Below are positions 25,015 through 34,576 of a DNA stretch of 64,000 nucleotides, piece after piece. The stretch's first letter is position 1. Each line of letters opens with the position of its first letter. The stretch covers positions 5,067,001 through 5,131,000 of the forward strand of contig NZ_CP087106.1 of assembly GCF_028583545.1 (NCBI RefSeq), written 5' to 3'. This stretch comes from Methylobacterium sp. NMS14P (GTDB lineage: Bacteria > Pseudomonadota > Alphaproteobacteria > Rhizobiales > Beijerinckiaceae). Both the position numbers and the translations under genes were made by a program. The notes below the pieces were generated by a model. The model searched no databases. It saw only the letters and a list, made by a program, of their open reading frames with translations, and had not been told where the DNA came from.

Positions 25015-27911
25015 CTATTTGGTGATCAGCTCGCGGATCCGTGCCGCCAGCGTGTCCACGGCGAACGGCTTCGTCAGCACCGACATGCCGGGTTCAAGCT
25101 GGCCATTGTTGAGCAGCGCGTTCTCGGCAAAGCCGGTGATGAACAGCACTTTCAGATCCGGCCGGCCGACGCGCGCCGCGTCAGCCATCTGTCGGCCGTT
25201 CATGCCGCCGGGCAGGCCGACATCACTGACGAGCAGGTCGATCCGCGCATTGGATTGCAGCACCTTGAGGCCGCCGACCCCGTCCGCCGCCTCGATCGCC
25301 GTGTAGCCGAGATCGCCCAGCACGTCGGCTACCAACATGCGCACCGTCGGCTCATCGTCTACGATCAGCACGGTTTCCCCGGCTTCCGCGACCGGCAGCA
25401 ACGCCGCTTCCGGTAGCACCTCGTCGTGCTCCGCCTCGCCCCTGTGACGCGGCAGATAAAGGCAGACCATCGTGCCCTCACCGACCTCGGAGTAGATGCG
25501 TGCCTGACCGCCGGACTGCTTGGCGAAGCCGTAGATCATGCTCAACCCGAGTCCCGTGCCCTCGCCGATCGGCTTGGTCGTGAAGAACGGATCGAACGCC
25601 TTGGCGATCACCTCCGGCGGCATGCCAGTGCCGGTGTCGGAAACGCACAGTGAGAGATACTGCCCCTCCGGCATGTCGTGCTGTTTGGCTCCATGCCGGT
25701 CGATCCAGCGGTTGCCGGTCTCGATCGTAATTTTGCCGCCGCCCGGCATGGCATCGCGGGCGTTGATGCACAGGTTCAGCAGGGCGTTCTCCAGCTGGGA
25801 CGCATCGACCAGAGCCGGCCACAACCCGGCCATCGCCACGGTTTCGACCTGCACGCTCGGCCCGACCGTGCGTTGGATCAGGTCGAGCATGCCGCTGACC
25901 AGGGTGTTGACGTTGGTGGCTCTGGGCTGAAGCGTCTGCCGACGCGAGAACGCGAGCAGGCGATGGGTCAGCGCGGCGGCGCGTTTGGCGGCTCCTTGCG
26001 CGGCGATCATGTACTTCTCGACGTCCTTGAGCCGACCCTGATTGATCCGGGTGTTCATCAGCTCCAGCGAGCCGGAGATGCCGGCCAACAGGTTGTTGAA
26101 GTCGTGCGCGAGGCCGCCAGTAAGCTGGCCGACCGCCTCCATCTTCTGCGACTGGCGCAACTGCTCCTCCAGGCGATCGCGCTCCCGCTCGATCCGTGTC
26201 CGCTCGGAGATATCGCGGGCGTGATGGAAGGCGCCGACGATCGTGCCGGTCGCATCGCGCAGGGGCGTGTAGGTGATCTCCCAGGTCGGCACACCCCGCT
26301 CAGGGTCGCCGAACTCCTCGGTCACCACGAACCGCTCGCCCGTCAGTGCGCGGTCCATCAGCCCGCGCAACAGCTCCGCCTGAGCCGGCGGAAACAGGTC
26401 GGGCAGGACCTCGCCGATCATCTGGCGATGGCCCATCAGGCGCGAGAACTCGTCGGCGTGCGCCTGGTTGAAGCCTATCAGGCGGTGGTCCCGGTCGAAG
26501 GCCAGGATCGGCGCGGCGTCGGAGAGCACGATGTCGCGGTAGAGCCGCAGCTCGGCCATCCGTTCGATCGCCTCGCCTTCGAGCGTCGCGTTGCGGGTGC
26601 TGAGCACGGCGGCGGCGTCGCGCAGCACCGTCACGTCCTGGACGAAGATGTAGAAGCCATCCACAGCGCCGCGAGCGTCATGTCGGGGCAGGTAGCGAAT
26701 GTCGGCGATCCGGCGTCGTCCGTCCTGCCAGGGCCAGTCCAGATCCATCCGCACCGGCTCGCCCGTCAGCGCTCGCTCGATTGCGGTACGGCGCACAGCG
26801 TAGCCAGCCTCCCCGGCGATCTCCGGGATGGTCCGACCGACCACCTCCCGCGGCGACAGGCCAAACCACTCTTGGTAAGCGGCGTTGGCGAACTGGTAGG
26901 TCAGAGTTCGATCGACGAACGCAACCAGGAGCGGCAAGGCGTCGGCGATCAGGCGCAGCTCGGTCACCGCTCGATCCCGCTCTTCGGTCAGGGCCCGACG
27001 CTCCTCCACGTCGATGAGCACGCCAGGGAAACGCAAGGGTGTCCCGTCCGGGCCGTGCTCGACGTGGCCGTTGGCCTCTACCCAGTGGTACAGTCCGTCC
27101 TGGCGGCGAACCCGGTACTCGTGGGCGTAGCGCCCCCCGCGGGCTACCGCCTCGTCTATCGCGTTCGCGAGCGCGGGCTGATCGTCAGTGTGCACAGTGG
27201 CGACGATCTGAGCGAGCGGGATGCCCTGCCGTCCGAGTGCCGGGTCGAGACCGAAGTTGGCTGCGAATGCCTCGTCTACAGTAAAACAGTCGGTGGGTAT
27301 GTCCCAGGTCCAAGTGCCCAGGATCGCTCCGGCCGCCAGAGCGAGCTGGATCCGCTCGGCATCCGCCAGCGCACTTATCTCGCCCGCGCGCGCTACATCG
27401 CGCTCCTCGGTGCGGTTGGTGACGGTCCGGGCCAGCACAGTGTTTTCGGCACGCAGGGCGACCTCATCCATGTCCCGACGCTGATCGCCTAGGACGTGGT
27501 GCGTGGCCTCGGTGGCAACGTTGAGAAAGCCCTTTACCTCACTGCCCTCGCGCAATGCACTGTACGAGAGTCCCACCAAGTATCCTCTGGCTGCCCGTTA
27601 CGGGTCATCACCAAGTGATAGTTGGAGAACTGGACCCGCTCGCCCGCCATGGCGCGCGCGATTAGCGGCTCAAGCTCGTTCCAGATCTCTGGCCAAGCTT
27701 CGCGCATCGGCCGCCCGAGGGCCGGATGCCGTCCGCCCAGGAATGGCGCGTAAGCGGCATTATAGAGGAACGTGCCTTCCGGACCCCAGGTAGCACACAT
27801 GGCGACGTGCGCCGACATCATCATGTCGTAGATGGTGCTGAGCGCAGGCGACCACGCATCGCGCGGTCCCAGCGGGGTTGTGCTCCAATCGAAATTGGCA
27901 AACGGCGACAC
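25015..27911 (-). pseudogene. Multi-PAS hybrid sensor kinase, frameshifted in the first PAS
   Basis: The gene starts MSPFANFDWSTTPLGPRDA at 27911 and runs through a PAS-like region to MTRNGQPEDTWWD, where one T seems to be missing (about 27563-27567) before the expected SYSALREGSEVKGFLNV. Downstream (frame open 25015-27579) are three further PAS domains, HisKA (MEAVGQLTGGLAHDFNNLL), HATPase (LNLCINARDAMPGGG, GTGLGLSM) and a receiver (LIVDDEPTVR, LLVSDVGLPGGMNG, TKPFAVD). A full product would be about 965 residues, probably cytoplasmic since no membrane segment is seen. It resembles the partial gene at 62243-64000. The downstream frame could be expressed from an internal start. Confidence 0.75.
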
Positions 27912-27918
27912 GCGGGGC

Positions 27919-28125
27919 TCAGCCTTCTAGTCCGGCCGGCGCCGATGAACCGACGTGGTGGATGTCGTTGTGGGTCTGGAACGCTCGCTCACGTTCATCG
28001 AGCAGACGGAGCGCGGCGCGGACCACTTCGCTGAAGTTGCCGTAGCGGCCAGAGGCGAGCATCCGCTCCGCGACCGCGTGCAGCTCCGGGCTGAGGGAGA
28101 TCGAGACGGACTTGCGCACGGCCAT
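27919..28125 (-). CDS. ParD-like antitoxin (ribbon-helix-helix), no toxin adjacent
   Basis: 68 residues: MAVRKSVSISLSPELHAVA (ribbon), ERMLASGRYGNFSEVVRAA and LRLLDERE, the RHH antitoxin layout of ParD/CopG. The usual parE-type toxin gene should follow, but on this strand only the hybrid kinase starts, 8 nt downstream, so it is an orphan. It may regulate its own promoter or be a remnant of a toxin-antitoxin pair. Confidence 0.65.
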   Translation of the reverse strand: MAVRKSVSISLSPELHAVAERMLASGRYGNFSEVVRAALRLLDERERAFQTHNDIHHVGSSAPAGLEG

Positions 28126-28186
28126 GCTTGCTCATGACGTGTGCCAACTTGTGCGACAAGCGACCTGTCTGTCGCAGGGGTGGGGA

Positions 28187-28414
28187 TCACGCACCTGTGT
28201 GGCGGGTGAGACCGTATCGCTCTGCGAGAGCCGCAGCCTGACTGCGTAGCTCCAGAGCGCGAATGCGTTGGCTATGTGCCATCACACGCAAGGTCGGAGG
28301 ATGGACCATCTCGGGGACTTGGAACGCAAGTTCTGCCAGTTCGTCAGCGTGCACCTCGCGCCCGACGGCCTCGTTCAACAAGAGGCGTCTGAGTTCCAAG
28401 GCATCGTCGTGCAT
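28187..28414 (-). CDS. Hypothetical helical protein
   Basis: 75 residues from ATG 28414: MHDDALELRRLLLNEAVGR, ELAELAFQVPEMVHPPTLR, then an amphipathic helix ending YGLTRHTGA. Soluble, no family recognised. It lies upstream of the ParD-like gene on the same strand. Confidence 0.4.
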   Translation of the reverse strand: MHDDALELRRLLLNEAVGREVHADELAELAFQVPEMVHPPTLRVMAHSQRIRALELRSQAAALAERYGLTRHTGA

Positions 28415-28502
28415 GCTGCTTCCTTCACAGTCACGCTGGCGTGATAGGGCAATAGGCCGTGGCCATGAAACTGTACCACCGTGCGATGCATTGGGTGGGG
28501 CC

Positions 28503-28922
28503 ATGACAACCGAAACCCGATCCCCCCGCCCGCTTGCCGTCGTCGCCGATGACAATGCCATGATCCGTCTGAACGCGGCCGACATCCTAGAGGATGCAGG
28601 CTACACACCGATCGAGGCATACCATGGCGACCATGCTCTGAGCATGCTCAAGCAGCATCACCCCAATGTCCAGGTGCTTTTCACCGACGTGCAGATGCCC
28701 GGCGGTCGGCGCGACGGGTTCGCCTTGGCACGTGAGGTTGCTGTTTGCTGGCCGCATATCGCGATCGTGGTCGCTTCCGGCGAGATGCATCCGCAACCTG
28801 GAGATCTACCGGAGGGGGCAACATTCATCCCCAAGCCGTTCAGCGCGGAGGTAGTGCGTGAGCACCTGCTTAAGGTCGTCCCCGAAGAAGACTGCCCCGC
28901 CCCGCTCAAAACTTCCCTTTAG
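28503..28922 (+). CDS. Single-domain response regulator
   Basis: 139 residues from ATG 28503: VVADDNAMIRLNAADILED, phospho-Asp in VLFTDVQMPGGRRDG, IVVASGE and FIPKPFSAE. REC only. Very similar in layout and motifs to 54346-54756 (ADILEDAG, FTDVQMPG, PKPFSA), so the two look like paralogs. The frame continues upstream, but this ATG starts at the natural beginning of the domain. Confidence 0.8.
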   Translation: MTTETRSPRPLAVVADDNAMIRLNAADILEDAGYTPIEAYHGDHALSMLKQHHPNVQVLFTDVQMPGGRRDGFALAREVAVCWPHIAIVVASGEMHPQPGDLPEGATFIPKPFSAEVVREHLLKVVPEEDCPAPLKTSL

Positions 28923-28942
28923 ATTGAGGCAGAGTGCCCAAA

Positions 28943-29060
28943 ATCCGAGAACTCGACGGTGCGCGCCAGGAAGCCCCCCACCGTCGAGCCCGACACAAGC
29001 GGTGAAGCCATCCACGCTCAGTCCTATCATCAACAGCCGCGCTCATAGAAGGTTCACAAG
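28943..29060 (+). repeat. Dispersed structured repeat, family 2, copy B
   Basis: Second copy of the element at 7028-7150: stem CTCGACGGTG (28952-28961) with CACCGTCGAG (28979-28988), then the same CCGACACAAGC tail and CATCCACGCTCAGTC. The A-T pair in place of copy A's G-C is a compensatory change. It lies in the gene-free stretch 28923-29858. Confidence 0.6.
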
Positions 29061-29117
29061 CCGATGCATGGGTTAGCCGAGCAACCAGCCTAAATTTTCG
29101 AGAGTTGGTAAAGCAGC

Positions 29118-29200
29118 ATAGAAATAGCAGCCGCCCCGAAGAGCGGACCGAGTCTAGGGAGGAAACGCCCAGTGCAAGGACTGCAGCATACGACGTCATC
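29118..29200 (+). repeat. Dispersed structured repeat, family 1, copy B
   Basis: Matches 5808-5890: hairpin CCGC-CCCGAAGA-GCGG and the invariant GTCTAGGGAGGAAACGCCC block followed by AGTG. It lies 60 nt after repeat family 2 copy B, in the same orientation as the pair at 5808 and 7028. Confidence 0.6.
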
Positions 29201-29699
29201 GCACGATGTACTGTGATAACAGTCGGGCGCGTGTGATTTTCTCCCGCGTGACTTTTGCATCCGCCTATTTGTAGTCTATAGATCGGGATTAGTTATTTTT
29301 ATGCTCGGTCCATCGGTAACAAGCGAAGTGTCACTTGCGTGTGGGGTAAATCCATACGAGTGCTGAGCACCTTCGTAGAGCTGGCGGCGGCTCGTGTCGG
29401 ACACCGAATTCAAATGGCGGCTTTGCTATATCGAATGTGACGTCTGTCCTATCAGCTTGAATGTCGGCAAAACGATCGTTTTTCCGACGATCGCTGGGCA
29501 CGCATGTTGGGCCGCCAAAATGGCTGCAAGCCCGTCAGAAAACCGCGTCGGCTATTCAAACGTCGGCAAAACGTGGCTTTCCGACGCTAGGGGCGAGTAT
29601 GCTGTGACATCCGGTTTCCTGCATCGCGCAATCGAAAGCAGAACAGCGGCTTTCGGCCATCGTCGGCCGTCGGCGAGCACCCCGGCGAACGTCTCAGAT

Positions 29700-29760
29700 G
29701 GGTGGGTTTGAGACGGTCCGCTTCCGAGCGGCAATAAGCTGAAGCGGACATCTCTTCCTT
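29700..29760. repeat. GTCCGCTT-type inverted repeat
   Basis: Arms GTCCGCTT (29716-29723) and AAGCGGAC (29742-29749). It is related in sequence to the intergenic repeats near 31698, 33030-33230 and 53705-53845, which also carry CCGCTT and AAGCGG arms. It is part of a family of degenerate intergenic palindromes. The rest of 29201-29858 contains only a short near-repeat of GTCGGCAAAACG at 29463 and 29563. Confidence 0.4.
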
Positions 29761-30078
29761 TCCCGTTCGTGACCCTTTCAGGCCTTTGGCGGTGAGCTTG
29801 AATGATCGCCGTGCTCGGGTGAGGCTATGCGCACTGCAAGCTGCTTCAGGGACCGCAAGTGGTGACTGAGACCATCACTCTTCGTCCGGCGGAAGAGAGG
29901 GACGTGCCTGCGCTCGTTCGTCTTCTGCGGCGCTCGTGGCTTGTCACCTGGGCCCCCGAGCTTCCATTCGAGGCGGTGCAAGCCTTCGCCGCTGTCGACC
30001 CAGCGCGGTTGCAGGCCGAGAATGAGTGGCGAAGCTTCACCGTTGCCGTCCGTGGTGACGTGCTGGTTGGTGTTGTTG

Positions 30079-31402
30079 CCCCCTAAAGACCGGACAGGGT
30101 CTCCTGGGTTGATCGGGTGATGAACTCGCGCGGCGAGCGGTAGCCGAGCGCGCGATGAGGATGAAGGTCGTTATAGTGCGCCAGCCAAACGGGGAGCTGG
30201 CGCAGCACGCTCTCGGCATCCGGTAGCACCGAGACACGCACGTAGTCGCGTTTCAAGGTTCGCACGAACGCCTCGGCCATGCCGTTGCTCTGCGGGCTCT
30301 CCAGCGGCGTCGTCTTCGGTATCAAGCCGAGTTCGCGGGCGAAGCGGCGCGTGTCGCGGGCGACGTAGCAACTGCCGTTGTCAGTCAGCCACTCGATCAG
30401 GCTCGGTAGCTGGTTGACCGCCCCGAAGCGATGCTCGACGGCCGCCACCATCAGGTCGCGGACGTCCTCGCCCGTGATGCCCGCCGTGGTCGCCACGTAG
30501 CTCATCGCTTCCCGATCGCAGCAGTCGAGCGCGAAGGCGACCCGCACACGCTCACCGTTCTCTGCCGCGATCTCCAGCCCGTCCGAGCACCAGCGTGTAT
30601 TGCGCGTGGCCACCGCCACCTTGCCCTCGTGACGGCGCGTCTCGGCTCCGCCCACATGTCGCTGCAGCAGGAGGCCGTGCACCTTCATGACCCGGTAGAC
30701 CCGCTTGGCGTTCGGCGCAGGCCGCCCATCCCGCTCGGCCTGCCGGCGCAGAAGGGCATGGACGCGCCGATAGCCGTAGGTCGGCAGATCGGCGATGAGC
30801 GCCTGGATCGCGCCGAGTAACGCGGCGTCGGGTGCAGGCGGACGGCCGCGTCGGCCCCTGGGCTTCCAGGCGGGGGAGGCCTGCCTGGACGAGGCGAGGT
30901 GCGGGCGCGACACGCTCAAAGCTGCGGCCACAGCGCTCACCGGCCGTCCCCCGGCCACGAGGTCACGCGCGAGGGCAACTTTTTGGGGGCGGCGACCCGC
31001 TCCATCGCCTCGCGCAGGATCTCGGTCTCGAGCGTCTTCTTGCCCAGGAGCCGCTGCAGTTCGCGGATCTGTGGCTCGCGCAGCCCGCAGCTCGGAGGCT
31101 GGCACCACCTCTTCACCGGCACCGGCGGCCGTGAACGCGCCGCGCTCCATCAGCCGACGCCACGTGAACAGCTGGTTGGCGTTCAGCCCGTGGCGGCGGG
31201 CGACGAGCGAGACGGATTGACCGGGCAGATAGGTCTCCTCGACGAGGCGCACCTTCTCCTGCGTGGTCCAATGCCGACGCCGCTGGACGGAGGTGATCAC
31301 CTCGACGCGTTCGGCGCGGGGCGGGTCGTTAGAACTCACCATACGGTCGGTCATAGGCACACACTTCCATAAGCGTGAGCCCCTGTCCGGTCATTTTGGG
31401 GG
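30079..31402. mobile_element. IS3-family insertion sequence (inside the GNAT gene)
   Basis: About 1324 bp with inverted ends: left CCCCCTAAAGACCGGACAGGG, right complement CCCCCAAAATGACCGGACAGG. It carries a minus-strand transposase with an integrase core. The boundary was chosen where the ends match and where removal restores the host reading frame. A clear target duplication is not obvious. Confidence 0.75.
30083..31360 (-). CDS. IS3-family transposase (OrfAB in one open frame, middle segment shifted)
   Basis: 425 open codons. The N-terminal HTH (RHWTTQEKVRLVEETYLPG, LVARRHGLNANQLFTWRRL) and the integrase core (WCSDGLEIAAENGERVRV, LTDNGSCYVA, PQSNGMAEAFVRTLKRDYV) lie in one frame. The leucine-zipper linker expected between them (REPQIRELQRLLGKKTLET) is found only in another frame at about 30975-31095. 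An indel near the codons for ASELRA, plus the normal -1 slip site at the A5 run, explains this. The translated linker is therefore aberrant, and activity is doubtful. Confidence 0.7.
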   Translation of the reverse strand: MPMTDRMVSSNDPPRAERVEVITSVQRRRHWTTQEKVRLVEETYLPGQSVSLVARRHGLNANQLFTWRRLMERGAFTAAGAGEEVVPASELRAARATDPRTAAAPGQEDARDRDPARGDGAGRRPQKVALARDLVAGGRPVSAVAAALSVSRPHLASSRQASPAWKPRGRRGRPPAPDAALLGAIQALIADLPTYGYRRVHALLRRQAERDGRPAPNAKRVYRVMKVHGLLLQRHVGGAETRRHEGKVAVATRNTRWCSDGLEIAAENGERVRVAFALDCCDREAMSYVATTAGITGEDVRDLMVAAVEHRFGAVNQLPSLIEWLTDNGSCYVARDTRRFARELGLIPKTTPLESPQSNGMAEAFVRTLKRDYVRVSVLPDAESVLRQLPVWLAHYNDLHPHRALGYRSPREFITRSTQETLSGL

Positions 31403-31697
31403 CTACTTCAGTTGGGATGATGCAAGTCGGAGACGATCAGATCACCGACCTGCACGTCGATCCCGCCTATTGGAATGTAGGTGCTGGCTCGAAGCTGCTC
31501 ATCGCGGCCGAACAGCAGGTCGCGCGCGCTCATCCAGTCGTGCGTTTGGAGGTGCGTGGATTCAATACCCGAGCACGCGGTTTCTACGCACGTTACGGTT
31601 GGAAAGAGGTGCGCACATATCCCGGCATGGAGTGCGGAAGCATTGTTGAGAATGTGGAGATGCGGAAGCGCATCAAATCACAGGATGATTAGTGTCC

Positions 31698-31760
31698 GGT
31701 CTATGACCGCTTCTGAGAAGCGCGGACGGCTGTCTAGGCGGCTGAGTTGGGTCGGGAGCC
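31698..31760 (+). repeat. Intergenic direct repeat flanking plsX, copy 1
   Basis: CTATGACCGCTTCTGAGAAG and the following CGCGGACGGCTGTCT match 33030-33092 on the other side of plsX, including a later GGGTCGG. Both are in the same orientation. It belongs to the CCGCTT/AAGCGG repeat family. Confidence 0.45.
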
Positions 31761-31828
31761 GAACGGCGGCTCGGGGTGGGTTTTCGCCGGTCCGCTTCCG
31801 GTTACCGAGGCATCAAAGCTGACGTAAG

Positions 31829-32863
31829 TTACTCAGCCAGTGGCGCACTGACGTGCGTAAAGCCCTCTTGGATCCTCGCCATGACATCACTTCGAGCCAT
31901 GTCGTGACCGAGCTTCACTGCCGAAGCAAACCCCTCCGCGTTGGTGTCACCGTGGCTCTTGATCACAATGCCATCAAGGCCAAGGAAGACGGCCCCATTT
32001 GCCCTGTTGGGGTCCATCTTCTCCCGCATCGATCCGAAAGCACGCCGCGCTAGAACGTAACCGATCTTCGACCGCAGATCCTGTCTCATGGCAGATCTTA
32101 GGGTCTGGGCGATCTGGCGGGCTGTCCCTTCGGCTGTCTTAAGGGCAACGTTCCCGGTGAACCCCTCCGTCACAATGACATCCACTTGGCCACCGCCGAG
32201 TTCATTGCCTGCGATGAACCCGCGAAAATCGAGATCAGGGAGATCAGATTTTCGCAACAACCGAGCAGCGTCCTCCGCGATCGCGGCAGCATCTACTTCT
32301 TCGGCATCAGTGTAGAGCAGTCCGACCCTCGGGCGGTCGACGTTGAACACGATACGGGCCATTGCAGCCCCCATGACAGCGAAACCAACGAGCTGGCGTG
32401 CGTCAGCGCCGATCGTTGCACCAGCGTCGAGCACAATGCTCGTGCCACGCAGCGTCGGCCAGAGCACCGCGAGTGCTGGTCGGTCCACGCCATCCATCAT
32501 GCGGACGCAAAAACGCGACATCGCCATCAGCGCGCCTGTGTTACCGGCTGAGACAGCGGCATCGGCTCTACGTGACTTCGCGGCATCGAGGGCAAGCCAC
32601 ATTGAGGATTTCCCCCGCCCCCGGCGCAATGCAGTGCTGGGCTTGTCTCCCATATTGATCGCCACATCGGTGTGGAGGATCTCGGAGGCAGCAGAAAGGC
32701 GTGGGTGATCCTCCAACAGTGGTCGAATGCGTGCCTCGTCGCCGACGAGTAAGAACGAGAGGTTGGGATTTCGCGCGAGCGCAAGCGCCGCACCCGGAAT
32801 GATAACGCTGACGCCATGATCGCCGCCCATGGCGTCGAGAGCGATACGAACCTTGTCCGTCAT
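31829..32863 (-). CDS. plsX: Phosphate acyltransferase PlsX
   Basis: 344 residues from ATG 32863 (the frame extends upstream to 32950). Motifs of Pls[12 protein letters not shown] at the N-terminus, [48 protein letters not shown] and the C-terminal GVFLGLDG-type [15 protein letters not shown]. PlsX makes acyl-phosphate from acyl-ACP for PlsY in phospholipid synthesis. Normally it sits with rpmF and fabH; here it stands alone between repeats and IS elements, so it is probably an extra copy. Confidence 0.9.
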   Translation of the reverse strand: MTDKVRIALDAMGGDHGVSVIIPGAALALARNPNLSFLLVGDEARIRPLLEDHPRLSAASEILHTDVAINMGDKPSTALRRGRGKSSMWLALDAAKSRRADAAVSAGNTGALMAMSRFCVRMMDGVDRPALAVLWPTLRGTSIVLDAGATIGADARQLVGFAVMGAAMARIVFNVDRPRVGLLYTDAEEVDAAAIAEDAARLLRKSDLPDLDFRGFIAGNELGGGQVDVIVTEGFTGNVALKTAEGTARQIAQTLRSAMRQDLRSKIGYVLARRAFGSMREKMDPNRANGAVFLGLDGIVIKSHGDTNAEGFASAVKLGHDMARSDVMARIQEGFTHVSAPLAE

Positions 32864-33029
32864 ATGCGTCGTGACCAATGGCGACAGGAGCGGCCACGAT
32901 GCATCATGCGCAGACGCTCGCCAAATCAGGCTTGCTTGCTGCCTCAGCATTCACAGGGGCCCGAGGTGGAGCGCTCGCTTTCGGGTTGAAAGTCCGGATC
33001 TGTTAGCCAACCCGAACTGGATTGCCTCA

Positions 33030-33230
33030 GGGCCTATGAACGACCGCTTTGGAGAAGCGCCGACGGCGGTCCGAATGTCTGGGTAGGGTCGGTACAAGGC
33101 CTTCCGCTTTTCCAGCCGGCCGTCTCCGAAGCGGACCGGCAGCTTTCGGCCAGACTACGCCACGCTGGATTGTCGATGAGCGCAAAAGCCGCCGTTCGGC
33201 TCTGCGCCCAACCCGGCCATTCAGTGGTCT
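33030..33230 (+). repeat. Intergenic repeats: plsX-flanking copy 2 and TTTCGGCCAGA-type element
   Basis: 33030-33092 pairs with 31698-31760. From 33095 it continues as a second element shared with 53705-53845: CTTCCGCTTTTCC, then AAGCGGA, then GCTTTCGGCCAGA, and about 50 nt later CTGCGCCCAACCCGGCCATT. No protein frame is shared. Confidence 0.5.
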
Positions 33231-33282
33231 GTTAAGATTTTCCGCAAGCGGACGCTACCATCTACGTTCGGAGGGCGTCTTA

Positions 33283-34200
33283 GAGTCCGTCCGAGAAGTC
33301 AGGCTGAGCGGGCCAGTCGCCTGACGAGGATCATGACGGCTGCCGCGTAGAGGAATGCTCTGGCCGAGGCGATAGTCGCCTCTGGGTCCTTCCAGAGGCG
33401 GCGATTGCGGCTGATCCAGGCGAAGAAGCGTTCGACCACCCAGCGGCGTGGATGCACGGCAAAGCCGACTTGATGGGGCGGCTTGCGCACGATCTCGACC
33501 GTGATGATCGTGGCGGTCGCCGGTCTGTTGCCGGCATAGCCTGCATCGGCGAAGGCTTTGGCGATGAACGGGAAGGTCCGACGCGACAGGCGCAGCACCG
33601 GCACGGCTCCGTCGCGGTCCTGTACGTCGGCAGGCTGAGGATCGAGGACGAGCGCGCGCCCGTCCATGTCGACCAGCGCTTGGCGCTTGCGCCCCTTGAC
33701 CCTCTTGCCGGCATCGTAGCCGCGCGGGCCGCCGCTCTCCGTCGTCTTGATGCTTTGGCTGTCGAGGACCGCGGCAGACGGTGAGGCTTCCCGTCCGACT
33801 CGCTCGCGATCGGCCATGACCAGGTGGTGGTTGATCCGGCCAAACAGCCCTGTGTCGCGCCAGCGGCTGAAGTAGCCGAACGTGGTCGAGCGCGGCGGTA
33901 GATCCTTGGGTATCAACCGCCAGGAGATCCCACCCCTCAGAACGTAGAAGATGGCGTTCAGGACCTCCCGTGTCGTCCAGAGCGGAGGCCGGCCACAGGG
34001 CGCTGGCCTCGGCATCAGTGGCTCGATCACCGCCCACTCGGCGTCGGTAAGGTCGGTTTCATAGCGAAGGCCCACGCGGCTATGCTGCCGCCGGGTGGTC
34101 GGGGTCCACATGGCGCTTCCAGGTCAGGCTTCAGCACCCTCCTGGAATCATCGCCATCCCGGCCACTCAACCCCGCCTCAGACCCTTACCGGACGGGCTC
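33283..34200. mobile_element. IS5-family insertion sequence
   Basis: 918 bp, with ends GAGTCCGTCCGAGAAG and complement GAGCCCGTCCGGTAAG, flanked by TTA at 33280-33282 and 34201-34203 (target duplication). One transposase gene on the minus strand. Confidence 0.8.
33299..34111 (-). CDS. IS5-family transposase
   Basis: 270 residues. The N-terminal module (YETDLTDAEWAVIEPLMP, GRPPLWTTREVLNAIFYVL) and the DDE core (VLDSQSIKTTE, AFADAGYAGNRP, WVVERFFAWISRNRRLW) are intact, so it is likely an active or recent element. It begins MWTPTTRRQHSRVGLRY; the family often starts at the RYETDL segment. Confidence 0.85.
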   Translation of the reverse strand: MWTPTTRRQHSRVGLRYETDLTDAEWAVIEPLMPRPAPCGRPPLWTTREVLNAIFYVLRGGISWRLIPKDLPPRSTTFGYFSRWRDTGLFGRINHHLVMADRERVGREASPSAAVLDSQSIKTTESGGPRGYDAGKRVKGRKRQALVDMDGRALVLDPQPADVQDRDGAVPVLRLSRRTFPFIAKAFADAGYAGNRPATATIITVEIVRKPPHQVGFAVHPRRWVVERFFAWISRNRRLWKDPEATIASARAFLYAAAVMILVRRLARSA

Positions 34201-34576
34201 TTAGGGGACGAGCTAATGGTACGTAAGCGGCCGCTGCCATGGCCGGACAGTCCTTCACCGTGTCTGCCCCGCGGCCGTCCCGCCAAGTTCCAGAAGGATC
34301 TCGGACGTTCGCGATTTTGCGTTCCAAAATCGAGAGACCATTCTTTGGGACAATCGTCATTCGTGGCTTGGATCGTTCTGCTAGAGCAGGGCCTATTGGA
34401 CCGATGATGCCATTGCGCCGAACGCATGGAGACAAGCCCTTGACCCGTATGCGTGCGCAACGGGGTCATGAGTGATAGCCAGACATTGGCCATTTGCCTC
34501 GGAGAGGGTCGGGGCACGATGATCTGGTTTGACGATCCATCCCTCGGGTTGCATGTAAGCATGCGAGGGTTGTGCT

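Larger units (their letters stand above)
29859..31692 (+). pseudogene. GNAT acetyltransferase split by an IS3 element
   Basis: The 5' part (from GTG 29859) reads TETITLRPAEERDVPALVR through FTVAVRGDVLVGVV, the N-terminal GNAT helix-strand pattern. The 3' part, from about 31403, reads ATSVGMMQVGDDQITDLHV and then DPAYWNVGAGSKLL, the acetyl-CoA-binding V-x-x-x-x-x-x-G-x-G/A region, ending at 31692. Removing 30079-31402 joins GTT-GTT-G to CTACTTC in frame, giving one GNAT of about 170 residues. The substrate is unknown. It is inactive while the element is present. Confidence 0.8.

Noticed and set aside
25678..27492. A 604-codon plus-strand open frame
   Set aside because: It is antisense to the multi-PAS hybrid kinase and has no domain pattern. 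Long opposite-strand frames are expected in GC-rich coding DNA.
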